Assembly: GCA_951799445.1 (NCBI GenBank)
Contig: OX637292.1
Span: 10,419,296-10,483,295 of the forward strand
Length of the DNA stretch: 64,000 bases
Direction of reading: 5' to 3'
Source of the DNA: Pseudisothecium myosuroides
Lineage: Eukaryota; Streptophyta; Bryopsida; Hypnales; Lembophyllaceae
Notes under the pieces: generated by a model
Seen by the model: only the letters and a program-made list of their open reading frames with translations
What the model was told of the DNA's origin: nothing
The model's database searches: none
Part shown: one piece after another, positions 55,080 to 64,000 of the stretch
Position numbering within the stretch: the first letter of the stretch is position 1
How the letters are laid out: each line of letters starts with the position of its first letter
Made by a program: the position numbers and the translations under genes

Positions 55080-57000
55080 CTAATTTCTTTTTCCATGTTC
55101 CAATTGACTAAAAAAGTGAACATAAAACCTCTTGACATTTTCAACTTCAAAGAAATTCTGTAAGGGAGAGTTTAACTTGGCATACAATGGAACCAACACC
55201 ATTGAATTCACTATGTGATCTGTTTTTTGGAAATTGTTTTCATTTTAACCCATGAGGATATAAGGATTTTGAACAAACCAAAAATGTGTTAAAAATATTA
55301 GTTCCATAACTTTTGGGAAGCTTGTATGAAGAAGACAGTGTGAAGCAAGAAGAGTATAAGAATATGTATGGTCAAAACTTTTAAACTCTTTAAAAATTTG
55401 CTTCAAATGTATGTTTTTGAGTATAACAATTCGAGATGATTTATACCAACATGCCAAGGCACAATTTTTTTTTTTGAGATCTAAAATAAATTGACAAAAG
55501 ATAAAGTAATTCCAATTCATGGTGATCAAAACTAAGTTTTAGACATGGCTAACTTTGAAATAAATTTTCTTTCAAATCACAACTAATTTTTTCTTCAAAC
55601 TTCCATAGTAACGTGTGGTATGTCGCACACTACAACTTTTATAAATCCACTTTTGGACTTTGTCCATTGATACTTATGGTTTGGTTGTTTGAATGAAAAC
55701 GTTTCAAATTTCTATTCAATTTTGTTAGTCAATATAAGTCCGGTCATTTTCTCTAATTTTTGCTCAAAATAGAAATTTTATAGATTTTTCAGTTTTTTTT
55801 GCTTATGTTTTCACATTTCAACTCAAATTTTTTCCCAATTCCATCGGCTAACTTTGAACTAGTCGCTGCCGGTTCTTCCTGAACATGACCCCTGGGTACG
55901 ACAACTTGAAGTAATAATTTGAAAAATCAGATTTGGCCTTCTCAAGGGGGCAATAAAAATTAAGAAAAAAAAAAAAAAAAAAAAAATCAGATTTGGCCTT
56001 TTCAAGGGGAGGAAAAATAAAAATAAAAAAAATCAGATGTGGCCTTTCAGGGTCCCCCTCAGACAGCAGCGGCGCAAGTGGGTCGGAGACTCGGCGTTAT
56101 CCAGAGACACATGTTGCGTTCCCCGAGTTGATGATCCCACCAACAACAAGGTCAGTCCAGTGGGGAACTTTTCAGCCACTTGCTATTTATAGCTTCAGCC
56201 CCAACTGACGGTCTCAAGGTCCAAGGTCCAAGGACCGCAGGACCGCAGGACGTTAAACCAGTCCCACGAAGTGAGACCAGCAGAGTGAAAAACGCAGGAA
56301 TTGGGGGGTAAATGTAAAAAAAAGACCCCTATTTTGTGCTGTTCTAATCCCATATACCGTACGTGAAGGTCTGATCCCGCAGTTAGGTGCCAAAATTGAG
56401 TTTCCACGTCAGATTCTCAGGGATCCACATCACTTCAGACCATTCACATGATGACACGTGTCGCTTTTTTCCTTCAAAAATGACTTAATTTCTGTGTGTC
56501 GAATCTGACCTTCATGTAGGGGAACCTCCTCGCAGCAAAGTAGGGGCCTTTGATTGCAAATATGAATTCAGAATTTGCAAAAAAAAAAAATCATGTGTGA
56601 AAAATAAAAAATTCCTGCATTTTTCCCAGGGATAAAATTCCTGCGTTTTCACCCTGCTGGTCTCACTTCGTGTGACTGGTTTAACGTCCTCCGGTCCAAG
56701 GTCCAAGGTCCAAAGTCGCCAAAGCCCGAACTGAGTGGTTCAATTTCTTAGTTCAACCCCCTCATGACATCCTCCTTTGTATCCACGAGCTGCTTCGACT
56801 GTGGCTTCTCCATGTCGTATAACTCCCGAGCATTTGACCACAATGCGCACCACTTCACGCAGAATTTAGGCAGAAATTCGAGTTGTCGCCGAATTTGTAG
56901 GCTACTTGCAACATCGATCGATCACTTGCGGTTGATTTGGAGTAATTTCGGGGTGGTAGGTTTGAGAAATTTGAGACGGAATTTGGCGTGCTTTGGGTTT
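55080..57000. other. Intergenic repeats, then upstream region of F-box stub
   Basis: No gene is supportable. It contains a dispersed repeat (55770-55880, shared with about 2463-2600), three tandem copies of AAATCAGATTTGGCCTT at 55928-56050, and an inverted-repeat structure at 56216-56712. Confidence 0.5.
56216..56712. mobile_element. Inverted-repeat element with GGTCCAAGGTCC arms
   Basis: Left arm 56216-56302: GGTCCAAGGTCCAAGG, then GGACGTTAAACCAGTC, GAAGTGAGACCAGCAG and CGCAGGAATT. Right arm 56636-56712 is its complement. The 330-bp loop includes sequence similar to 53460-53585. Possible flanking direct repeats are AGCCCCAACTGA (56197) and AGCCCGAACTGA (56725), one mismatch. Probably a foldback transposon, class unknown. 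Confidence 0.6.
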
Positions 57001-57021
57001 CATGATTTCCATCCTGTGTCT

Positions 57022-57760
57022 GGAACGATTTAGGATTGCTGAGTAGTTTTTGGGTTCCGATTCTCAAGCATTGGCAGCTTGTGATTTGGTTGCTCGAGTG
57101 TTTGATCGATTCGCGAAAAGGATTCGTTACTACTTTGGTAACGAGGATTTGGAACTCAGTGATTGTTGAAGCCTTGTAGGATCTTTTTGGGCTCCGATTC
57201 TCAAGCTTTGGCCGCTTGTGATGTAGGTGCTTAAGTGTTTGATCGATTGATCAATTTGCAATAAGGATTCGTTACTACTTTACTTTGGTAACAATTTGCT
57301 GAAACGATTTGGAGCTCAGTGGTTGCTGAAGCCTTGCAGAATTTTTTTTTGGTTCCGATTCTCAAGCATTGGCAGCTTGCGACTTGGGTGGTGTAGTGTT
57401 GATCGATTTCTATTCGAGTTTTCTTGCTTTGGGCAGGTTTTCTTGAGCGTTGTTGTGGTTTGGGGATTGGTTTCGTCTCTCGCCATAGCCAGGGTGATTG
57501 CAGAGTTCGTAACCTCTTACACTCGCCTCTGCTTTTGGTTGATCGATCTCCACCAGAGGTTTCTATGAGTGCAGCATTATTGTGGAATTGCGGATTGGAG
57601 ATTGCTTTTCTCAATTTCAGTCCCTTTGCAGTGATCGCGTTCACATCAATGTTTTGTGACTACTTTAGTGACGAATTTCTGGACGATTTAGAGCGTAGTG
57701 GTTGCCAGAAGCCGTCGTGCAGAATTTTTTCGTGTTTTTGATTCTGAAACATGGGCAGCG
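57022..57760 (+). repeat. Imperfect repeats in leader of F-box stub
   Basis: Four related blocks start near 57022, 57146, 57304 and 57682. Recurrent pieces are ACGATTTGGA.CTCAGTG, TTGCTGAAGCCTTG, GGTTCCGATTCTCAAGC, TTGGCAGCTTG, GTTTGATCGATT and AAGGATTCGTTACTAC. They look like duplicated leader or intron DNA and are not coding. Confidence 0.7.
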
Positions 57761-57982
57761 TATGATTATGGTGCTGGTTTTGGTGGCCATTGATTCGGGT
57801 TTCGGTAAATTCCTGGGAGATTCTCTTGAGCAGTGTTGAGATCACTGACTGCACACACCGGGATTAGTTTCACCCCCCTAACCAACGTCAATGCAGAGTT
57901 TTTAACTTAGTCACCTTCAATTGATTGCTCGATTTCCACAATTGCTTTCTTCATTTACAGTTTCGTTCTCGACTTCTCCAAA

Positions 57983-58228
57983 ATGTACGAATGCATTTTT
58001 CAGTTGGGAGTCCCTCACTCCTCCAAGCCCCAGCCGTCGGAGGAGTCCATCTCCATCTCCGCTGTGGATTGGGGGAGCTTGAGCGAGGAGATTCTGGAGC
58101 ACATCTTCGCTCGCATGCCGATCAAGGCGGCGGTGCGCGCCGGTTGCGTATGCCGGCATTGGCAGGCCATCGTCGACTCCCACAGCTTCGTCACCTTCAT
58201 CTTGCAGTTCCGAATCCCCAAGCGGTGA
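57983..58228 (+). CDS. F-box protein, short (81 aa)
   Basis: Starts MYECIFQLGVPHSSKPQPSE. Residues 30-70 form a good F-box (WGSLSEEILEHIFARMPIKA, then CVCRHWQAIV). The frame then stops (TGA, 58226-58228) soon after HSFVTFILQFRIPKR. Full-length relatives have a substrate-binding repeat domain after the F-box; none is present in any frame downstream to 58.9 kb. It is either a truncated gene or one whose next exon lies elsewhere. GC-rich coding region with an AT-rich end. SCF adaptor (SKP1) binding is what an isolated F-box could still do. Confidence 0.65.
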   Translation: MYECIFQLGVPHSSKPQPSEESISISAVDWGSLSEEILEHIFARMPIKAAVRAGCVCRHWQAIVDSHSFVTFILQFRIPKR

Positions 58229-59380
58229 TTGACCAATCAAGAGGAACGTATCCGAGAGATTGCCTGCGAAACAAATCTCGGGCTAGAGCTCGAATCCATC
58301 AAGAAGTGGGTTTCAGAGGGGCTTGGGATTGGAGACCTTGAATGTGGATGGGTGGGTTGATGGATTCCTTTCCATCGTTGGAATATGAGGGAGGAGCAAG
58401 AGGGGTAGCGAACCAAAAGGAAGCTCCATCTTCTCTCAATTTTAATGTCGTTGCTGTTGAAGCATGCGTGTACACACATTCTACGAAACGGTGAGAATCT
58501 GCAACGATGGTTGTTGAAGTATGCGAGAGGTACACATTCTATGAAACGATGAGAATCTGCAAAGATGGAAGTGGCGACTCAAACTGAAACCCACGATTGC
58601 CGTCCCTCCATCACTGTGCTTGTAAGTGGACTGGAATGCAATGATCAGGCCGACCTGAAGACCTTAACAGTTTTACAGTTTTACAGTTTTACAGATTTTA
58701 GGGTTTAGGGTTTAGGATTGGGATTCCGAGCTGAAGATTCTGAGGCTCTCTACGGAGTCTGTAGTGGAGGCTCTTATGCTGTTTTAGGGTTTGTGAAGAA
58801 AGAATGTGAGATAAGCTTAGTTGGGGATTTGGTGGTAAAATGGCAGTGAACCCTAAAAGGTATGGGTAGCTGAATTTTGGACGCAACATGGTGTTATTCA
58901 CTGATTTGTGTATTTGACATACAAGGTGCATGAATTGAATTGTGGTATATTGTAGTGGCAAAATTCTGTGTTCATGTTGAATTGCTTCAAATGACACATG
59001 GCACTCCCAATTTGGATTAGTATTGCACTTTCTATACGTTGTAGAAGTTACAAATGGTCACGTTTTTTGAACATAATAAGGTGTAGATTGTTATAGTGAC
59101 ATTCAAGTAAAGATGTTAATTGTTGAATCATCAAGCCAATGGTAGTTGTATGTCTTGCCATATTTTAGTATTTAATTCATATTCTAGACAATGGTGGTGT
59201 AGACAGTTCCCCACAAACCGGTGGTACAAACCTCTAAGGGTTAAGGTAACTACACTATAATTTGATCGCATAAACATTTGAGGTTGTTTCTCATTACTAA
59301 ATTTTCTAAATTATTGGTGAAGCTTATTGGAAGTAGAAAGGGGATTTCAAAAAATCTTGGTATGTATTTTTTAGACAATA

Positions 59381-59641
59381 GAGTTATTCGTAAAGTACCC
59401 AAAACTAGGGTTTAAACCCCGCAATTTTGTGAAAAAGCAAGTTTTGGGCAAAAAGTCAATACAAAAGTGGGTATCAAACTTTCTTAAGCACCCAAATCGA
59501 CCAAAAAGAAGTTTGGTCCAGACTTTGCCTACGGTTTAGTGGTCACCTGCAGGGTTGTAGTCACCTGCGGGGTCATCCATCGGAGGAAATTTGTCGGAAA
59601 AAGTCCCCTCCAAACTGGGGGGGGGACTTTACGAATAACTC
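59381..59641 (-). mobile_element. GAGTTATTCG MITE, copy 2
   Basis: A 261-bp element with ends GAGTTATTCGTAAAGT and ACTTTACGAATAACTC, flanked by TA (59379-59380 and 59642-59643). Interior matches copy 1 (14839-15080) in reverse orientation. The host sequence on both sides resembles dispersed repeat D. Confidence 0.9.
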
Positions 59642-59792
59642 TAATATATGAAAAAATAAACCATTTTCGAAGTGTTGCCATAATAGGTGTATCCAAAACC
59701 AACCTTAAATTTTCATGTTCAAGGGATTTACATTCTAGGCAAAAATCTAGATGTATTGCAAACAAGTCACAATTAGGTTGCAATTACTTTAA

Positions 59793-60240
59793 CCTCTAAA
59801 TGCCTAAGGCTTCTTTTGAGCTTCTTGGAAATTGCTCTATATTGAATAAAAAGTCAACATTTTGACAAGTTTTATTTTTTATTTTTTAATTGTTCCCATA
59901 CAAGTTCAAACTAGACATATTAGAGATTACATGGGAAAAAAAACACAACAGCATCACTTATGGCCATTGAAACATCATAATGTTTCATTACGAGGGTGTT
60001 AAAATTGTGAAAGTGATTTGAAGTCTTTCAATCCTCTTTTCACATGTTAAAGTGTCAACAAAAAAATATGAGATTAAAAGGCATAACATGTATAATCCCA
60101 ATCAATATATGGCTTCTCAAAATCTAGCCTATGATTTTTTTAAATGAATTTCTAATGCGATTTTTTCTCCAAGATCTAGTGTATTTGAGGCTCATTTCCA
60201 AGAGCTTTCAACATTAGAAAATGAAGATTTGCAATGGGCT
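59793..60240 (+). mobile_element. TTAA-flanked element, left part
   Basis: Starts CCTCTAAATGCCTAAGGC after TTAA (59789-59792). It follows the element at 24519 through blocks such as TTTTGAGCTTCTTGGAA and ATTTGCAATGG. The right terminus is not found. Confidence 0.6.
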
Positions 60241-61017
60241 GACCCTTTGCTCTTCAAGCTCTTTCTTGAGTTTCATATGTTTTTTGTGTAATACTCCTTA
60301 TCTACGGTATTTCTACTCACTTATGTAATTTTTAAAAATTCAACCATTTTCAATTCAAATTTCATATTTTTATTTTCTCAAATTTTTGGATGTTCTCCAT
60401 TCTAAATAATTTATATATGAAAATCATCTTTTGTTTTTCTACCTTGTATTTTATCTTTTCTTCCTAAAAATGTGTATTTGCAAATGGAGTATTTCTATCT
60501 TCCTATAGTATTTGCACCCTTACAAATTCAAGCCTTTGAGTTATTCAAGCATTAGAATTACAAATCATGAGGATAAGGTAAACCAATCCATTTTTTTTCA
60601 TTGCCTAATTTTGTCATTCTACTTTTGGTCCCAATTCTGTTCAGCCCATCATTGAAATCCGTTTATTTTTTGACAAATGCGTTAATGCCAACAAAGAATA
60701 AAGTGTCAATCTTCTAATGGTGAAGTACCATTAGATATATAGAAAAAGGATTATGGATTATTTAAAGGATGTTCAAGACTCCACTCTATGATTAAATGGT
60801 TTTGTAATTTCAACCAGATCACCTTAGAAATTCATTAAAATTACAATTTCAAATCCAAGTGGAAAATTATAATTCCACGTGGATTTGATTTGTGAAAAAG
60901 CTCACACCTCTTAAAATTATGTACCCTTCTCAGAGTTGGCCCCAAGATATTCATATTGCTAATTAGGGTGGTAATAGTTTGATTTGTGAAACAAGTGCAA
61001 AACTCTGAAAATAATGC

Positions 61018-61281
61018 GCCCTTCTTGGAGTTGGCCCCAAGATATTCATATTGCTAATCGGTGTGATAATAGGCTTGTCAACCTTATAGAGGTTAAAAGA
61101 TAAAATCAATTGACAATCGTGTCTATTCTTTCATTGCACTATTAAATAATTTGCCCTTCTTGGAGTTGGCAAGATATTCATATTGCTAATCGGTGTGATA
61201 ATAGGCTTGTCAACCTTATAGAGGTTAAAAGATAAAATCAATTGACAATCGTGTCTATTCTTTCACTGCACTATTACATAA
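61018..61281 (+). repeat. Recent 135-bp tandem duplication
   Basis: Copies 61018-61152 and 61153-61281 are almost identical (CCCTTCTTGGAGTTGGC, GATATTCATATTGCTAATCG, AAAAGATAAAATCAATTGAC). A more diverged partial third copy precedes them at about 60925-60990. Confidence 0.85.
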
Positions 61282-61423
61282 TGATATCCCTGTAGACCTA
61301 TTATACCCTACAAATTCAAATCTCCAATTGAATCAAGCATTGGAGTAATAAAACAGAAACTTATGCAAGAAACTCAAAAATTAACTCAGTAATTACTTGC
61401 GAAGTAAAAGAGTTTCAGATTAG

Positions 61424-61495
61424 CGCCGCTGCCGGGGATCGAACCCGGGTCACCCGCGTGACAGGCGGGAATACTTACCACTATACTACAACGAC
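61424..61495 (-). tRNA. tRNA-Asp (GUC)
   Basis: 72 nt on the minus strand starting GTCGTTGTAGTATAGTGG (A box), with anticodon GTC within CCTGTCACG and T-arm GGGTTCGATCC (B box). The acceptor stem GTCGTTG pairs with CAGCGGC using G-U pairs, and the discriminator base is G. No intron; CCA is not encoded. A T4 run just downstream on the minus strand (plus 61406-61409) fits RNA polymerase III termination. Confidence 0.97.
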
Positions 61496-62314
61496 TGAAT
61501 CGATGTTCCAACAAGGAATCTAAGTATATTTAAATAAAATCCAAAGATTCGTTCAGTTCGCAAAGTTTCGAAAAAACAAGCAATTTTCAGATACGGCATA
61601 GAAGGATAGATGTAATTAGTATGGAATCTTGAAAGTCTGGTACTCTGGATTTATTGTTTCTGGACCGAGGGTGAGGCAGCCTTGCATTGACAAAAGCTAG
61701 TAACTTACATCTGCAGGGAATGTGAAGAGCAGAAAGTGAGGTGGTATGACAAGGCCCCCACTTAAAAACACGAGCCTGTGCTATAATAGCGTGCCAGAGC
61801 CGCTTGTAGTGTAAGTTAACTCCTTGTTTGGTATCCAACATTTTTCAGACTGTCAAATTTCTGGTTAAGTTCAGTGCAACAGTTCTTCACAGATTTCTGT
61901 CGTGTCTGTGCCATCATGATTGACCTGAGCCCTAAATTATATTCGCTAGGAGGAGTTCGTGTCATCATGGAAAATGCAATTCGACACCACGATATATAAC
62001 TCTTTAGAGAGATGGAGTATCAATGAACAGTTCCTTCAGATGCTATGGTACATGTGGCAGGTCTAAAAAGATTGCCACGTTCTATTTAAATTAACACAAA
62101 AAAAGAATCGGCCTGTCATGCTAAGACACTCTTCACTAAGCTATAATCCTCAATTATGGTGGGTCAAAATATTTCTGAATTCCTGCACCAATTGATAGCT
62201 TCATAAAATGTGGTTGAGATCAAAAGCAAGACAACCCCCAGTACTTGACTCTAAGGATTCACATAGAGAAAGATTTCAAGGTGGGAAATTGCAGTGCTGG
62301 AATTCGGAGAAACG
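61496..62314. other. Between tRNA and minus-strand gene
   Basis: Probably 3' UTR of the minus-strand gene near 62.3 kb, then unremarkable DNA. No gene is supportable. Confidence 0.45.
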
Positions 62315-63213
62315 CTAACCGTCAGATGAGGTACCAGCTATGGGAACCAGATCTTTAGCAGCCTCTGCAAGAAACGCAGCTGCTGCCTCCATCACCGATT
62401 GCTTTTTATTCGCTTGAGTTGAGCTTTCATTAGGGTTTCTAACCCATGTCATGCTCCGTTTGTTTCCCCTTCTGGAAACCTCACGGACTTGATGTTTTTG
62501 GTCTGAACCATACGAAATAACAGTCACATGCTTAGGTACCACTAAGTGATTTCTTCAAAACATGTAAAATAGGTTATAGAGAACTTTGAGAGGGTTCAAG
62601 AATCCGGTCATTAACACCTAATGCGAAGTATATTTGCAAGCCAGGAATCACGATAAATAACTAACGCTAAAGTAGAGCCCTGAAAGTGATGTGAATACCT
62701 TCAGACAAATCAGGAATTGCATGTTCGATGAACCTATTTGCTGCTGACACGTTAATGGAAGATGTTGGTCTAGATGGAGCTGTAAAACACAAAGGGATAG
62801 TAAGTAAAATGGAGTGTATACCTGAAAATGGAGTGTGCAGCTGTATGCAGCAAACAATCCAATTCCAATGTCCTCGAATAAATCCGAAACCAAGAACATC
62901 TCAATAAATTACAAAGCACTCAGACAGCAACAGTAAAACTACAAACAAGAGAAATACCCCACTGCAAGAATCAATGTGCAATTTACCTGTACTTCTGTCT
63001 ATGGCATGGGCAACTTTATCATGATAGACGCTCACCCTTTCCTGCAACCATGTTACAATATTGCAGGTCAGATGACCACCTCAGAAAATAAAACGCAAAA
63101 TACCCAAGTGACGAGAACTCTTTTTATTAGAGTAATATAACTGCAAAAGAAGCATACCAATTCAGATTTGACGCCGTGCTTCTCTGGAGTCTGACCTGTA
63201 GTCCTCAAGTGCA
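62315..63213 (-). CDS. Unrecognised gene, four 3' exons (partial)
   Basis: Minus-strand exons 63213-63158, 63041-62987, 62779-62699 and 62541-62315 share correct GT/AG borders and phases. They give 138 aa ending in TAG or equivalent at 62315. The peptide runs HLRTTGQTPEKHGVKSEL, then ERVSVYHDKVAHAIDRST, a Pro/Ser bridge, ANRFIEHAIPDLSE, a basic stretch REVSRRGNKRSM, and MEAAAAFLAEAAKDLV near the end. The last part is an alanine-rich helix. No membrane or signal segment. I do not recognise the family. The first exon shown needs an upstream exon ending in phase 1, which I could not find. The gene likely extends past 64000. A telo-box (AAAAACCCTAACAG) near 63920-63935 may mark its promoter. Confidence 0.6.
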
Positions 63214-64000
63214 CTGCAAAACCACACCATAACGATACCCAGCGTCACGAATTATCATGAAGAAGTTGTCCATGCCATAGACACAATTATCATAATAATT
63301 ATGCAAGACTCCACAAAATTGAAAAGGACAAGAAGCACTTGTCGACACCTGCTAAATTAGAAAATCAACAAGTTGATTCTCATGTACATAACAAATTATT
63401 AGGGGTTATCAAACCTTGAATATGACTTAGGATTCTGTCTTCCTACACTATGTGGGAGTAGGAAAAAACAGGGGTTGTGATTGGTGGTTGCAAATAATCT
63501 TGATTATCTCTACCACACTGCCCCTTAAACCCTACCCCTAAGCAAATTGCAACAGAATCAGAGAGTTGGATGTTTCCCCAATCGATTTTCAACTTGGATT
63601 TCAAGAACATTCGTGAGATCCACAAGAAAGGGTCGTCAAACAACAGAAAATGATACTGGCTCCAAATTGGATACTCTTTAGAAGCTAGATTAGATTTCAC
63701 CAGGAGACAATAAGTCCACTACAAAAATTTGACAACCACTACCGCGTCAACCTTCGCAAGAAGAGACAAATTCTTGACAGAAATGGAACCTTGACAAAAC
63801 GGTAGCGCAAGAACAATCACTCCTATGCTCCAATGAAAAGAATCAATGTGAAAACTCAAAGAGGACATTCAACGAGAAGAATCATATCCTTCCGACAAAT
63901 CCATCCTGCATTCAATTCAAAAACCCTAACAGCAAATTCCAGTTCAATTTTCCGACTAAGCCACTCACAATTTCAGAAAGCAGTGCCGATAACAAAGTCC
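63214..64000 (-). other. Upstream part of the unrecognised gene
   Basis: No exon can be supported. The region may hold introns and a leader. It includes an inverted copy of part of the second exon of the downstream gene (63253-63287 against 62998-63031). Confidence 0.4.

Larger units (their letters stand above)
58229..61423. other. 3' flank of F-box stub and AT-rich repeats
   Basis: A short TTTTACAG repeat (58666-58695) abuts a telomere-like (TTTAGGG)3 tract (58697-58716). Next are the second GAGTTATTCG MITE, a TTAA-flanked element start at 59793, and a 135-bp tandem duplication at 61018-61281. No gene is supportable. Confidence 0.55.

Noticed and set aside
1..64000. CRISPR arrays, operons, phage or bacterial defence systems
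   Set aside because: None present. The sequence is plant nuclear DNA with introns, and the direct repeats are satellites, MITEs or local duplications.

Overview
This is nuclear DNA of a land plant. It has spliceosomal GT-AG introns, plant-type protein families (GPI-anchored lipid-transfer protein, seipin, the At5g51380-type F-box/LRR protein), a plant-like tRNA-Asp gene, TTTAGGG-type telomere-like boxes near genes, and Copia, LINE, SINE and many MITE-like elements. Base composition is very AT-rich between genes, with GC-richer islands at the genes. I suspect a seed-free plant (bryophyte, lycophyte or fern), but this is inference from the overall look and protein divergence.

Layout. 1-2.7 kb: AT-rich repeats. 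3-6.2 kb: a two-exon gene for a secreted, GPI-anchored protein with two lipid-transfer domains. 9.2-9.8 kb: decayed LINE. 10.6-11.0 kb: a TIR element. 11.2 kb: a 47-aa conserved-looking small protein. 14.05-15.09 kb: a Tc1/mariner-like foldback with a second MITE inserted in its end. 18 kb: a TIR element. 19.1-20.7 kb: an F-box/LRR gene, head to head with a candidate first exon at 21.1 kb. 21.3-24.1 kb: a tandem array whose units copy the end of that exon, interrupted by a CACTA-type foldback. 24.1-29.9 kb: AT-rich, several TTAA-flanked elements.

30.0-34.55 kb: a three-exon seipin gene with a very long N-terminal extension. 36.9-38.5 kb (minus): a four-exon gene for a 163-aa zinc-ribbon/OB-fold protein resembling the C-terminal domain of the large RPA subunit, found only by joining short exons. 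40.3-43.4 kb: an intron-containing, decayed DUF676 (putative serine esterase) gene. 43.57-48.29 kb: a nearly complete young Copia element inserted inside a TTAA-flanked element. 50-51.7 and 53.97-55.08 kb: further nested elements, one holding a SINE. 58.0 kb: an 81-aa F-box stub. 61.4 kb: tRNA-Asp(GUC). 62.3-63.2 kb (minus): the 3' exons of an unrecognised gene running off the window.

There is no operon-like or defence-type system here. The strongest unexplained signal is the density of non-autonomous elements flanked by TTAA, with at least three TIR styles and one family present in about ten copies. Nested insertions give a clear relative chronology. A second theme is that gene leaders, introns and 3' regions (LTP gene, 47-aa gene, F-box promoter, F-box stub) repeatedly carry imperfect tandem duplications of about 70-290 bp.
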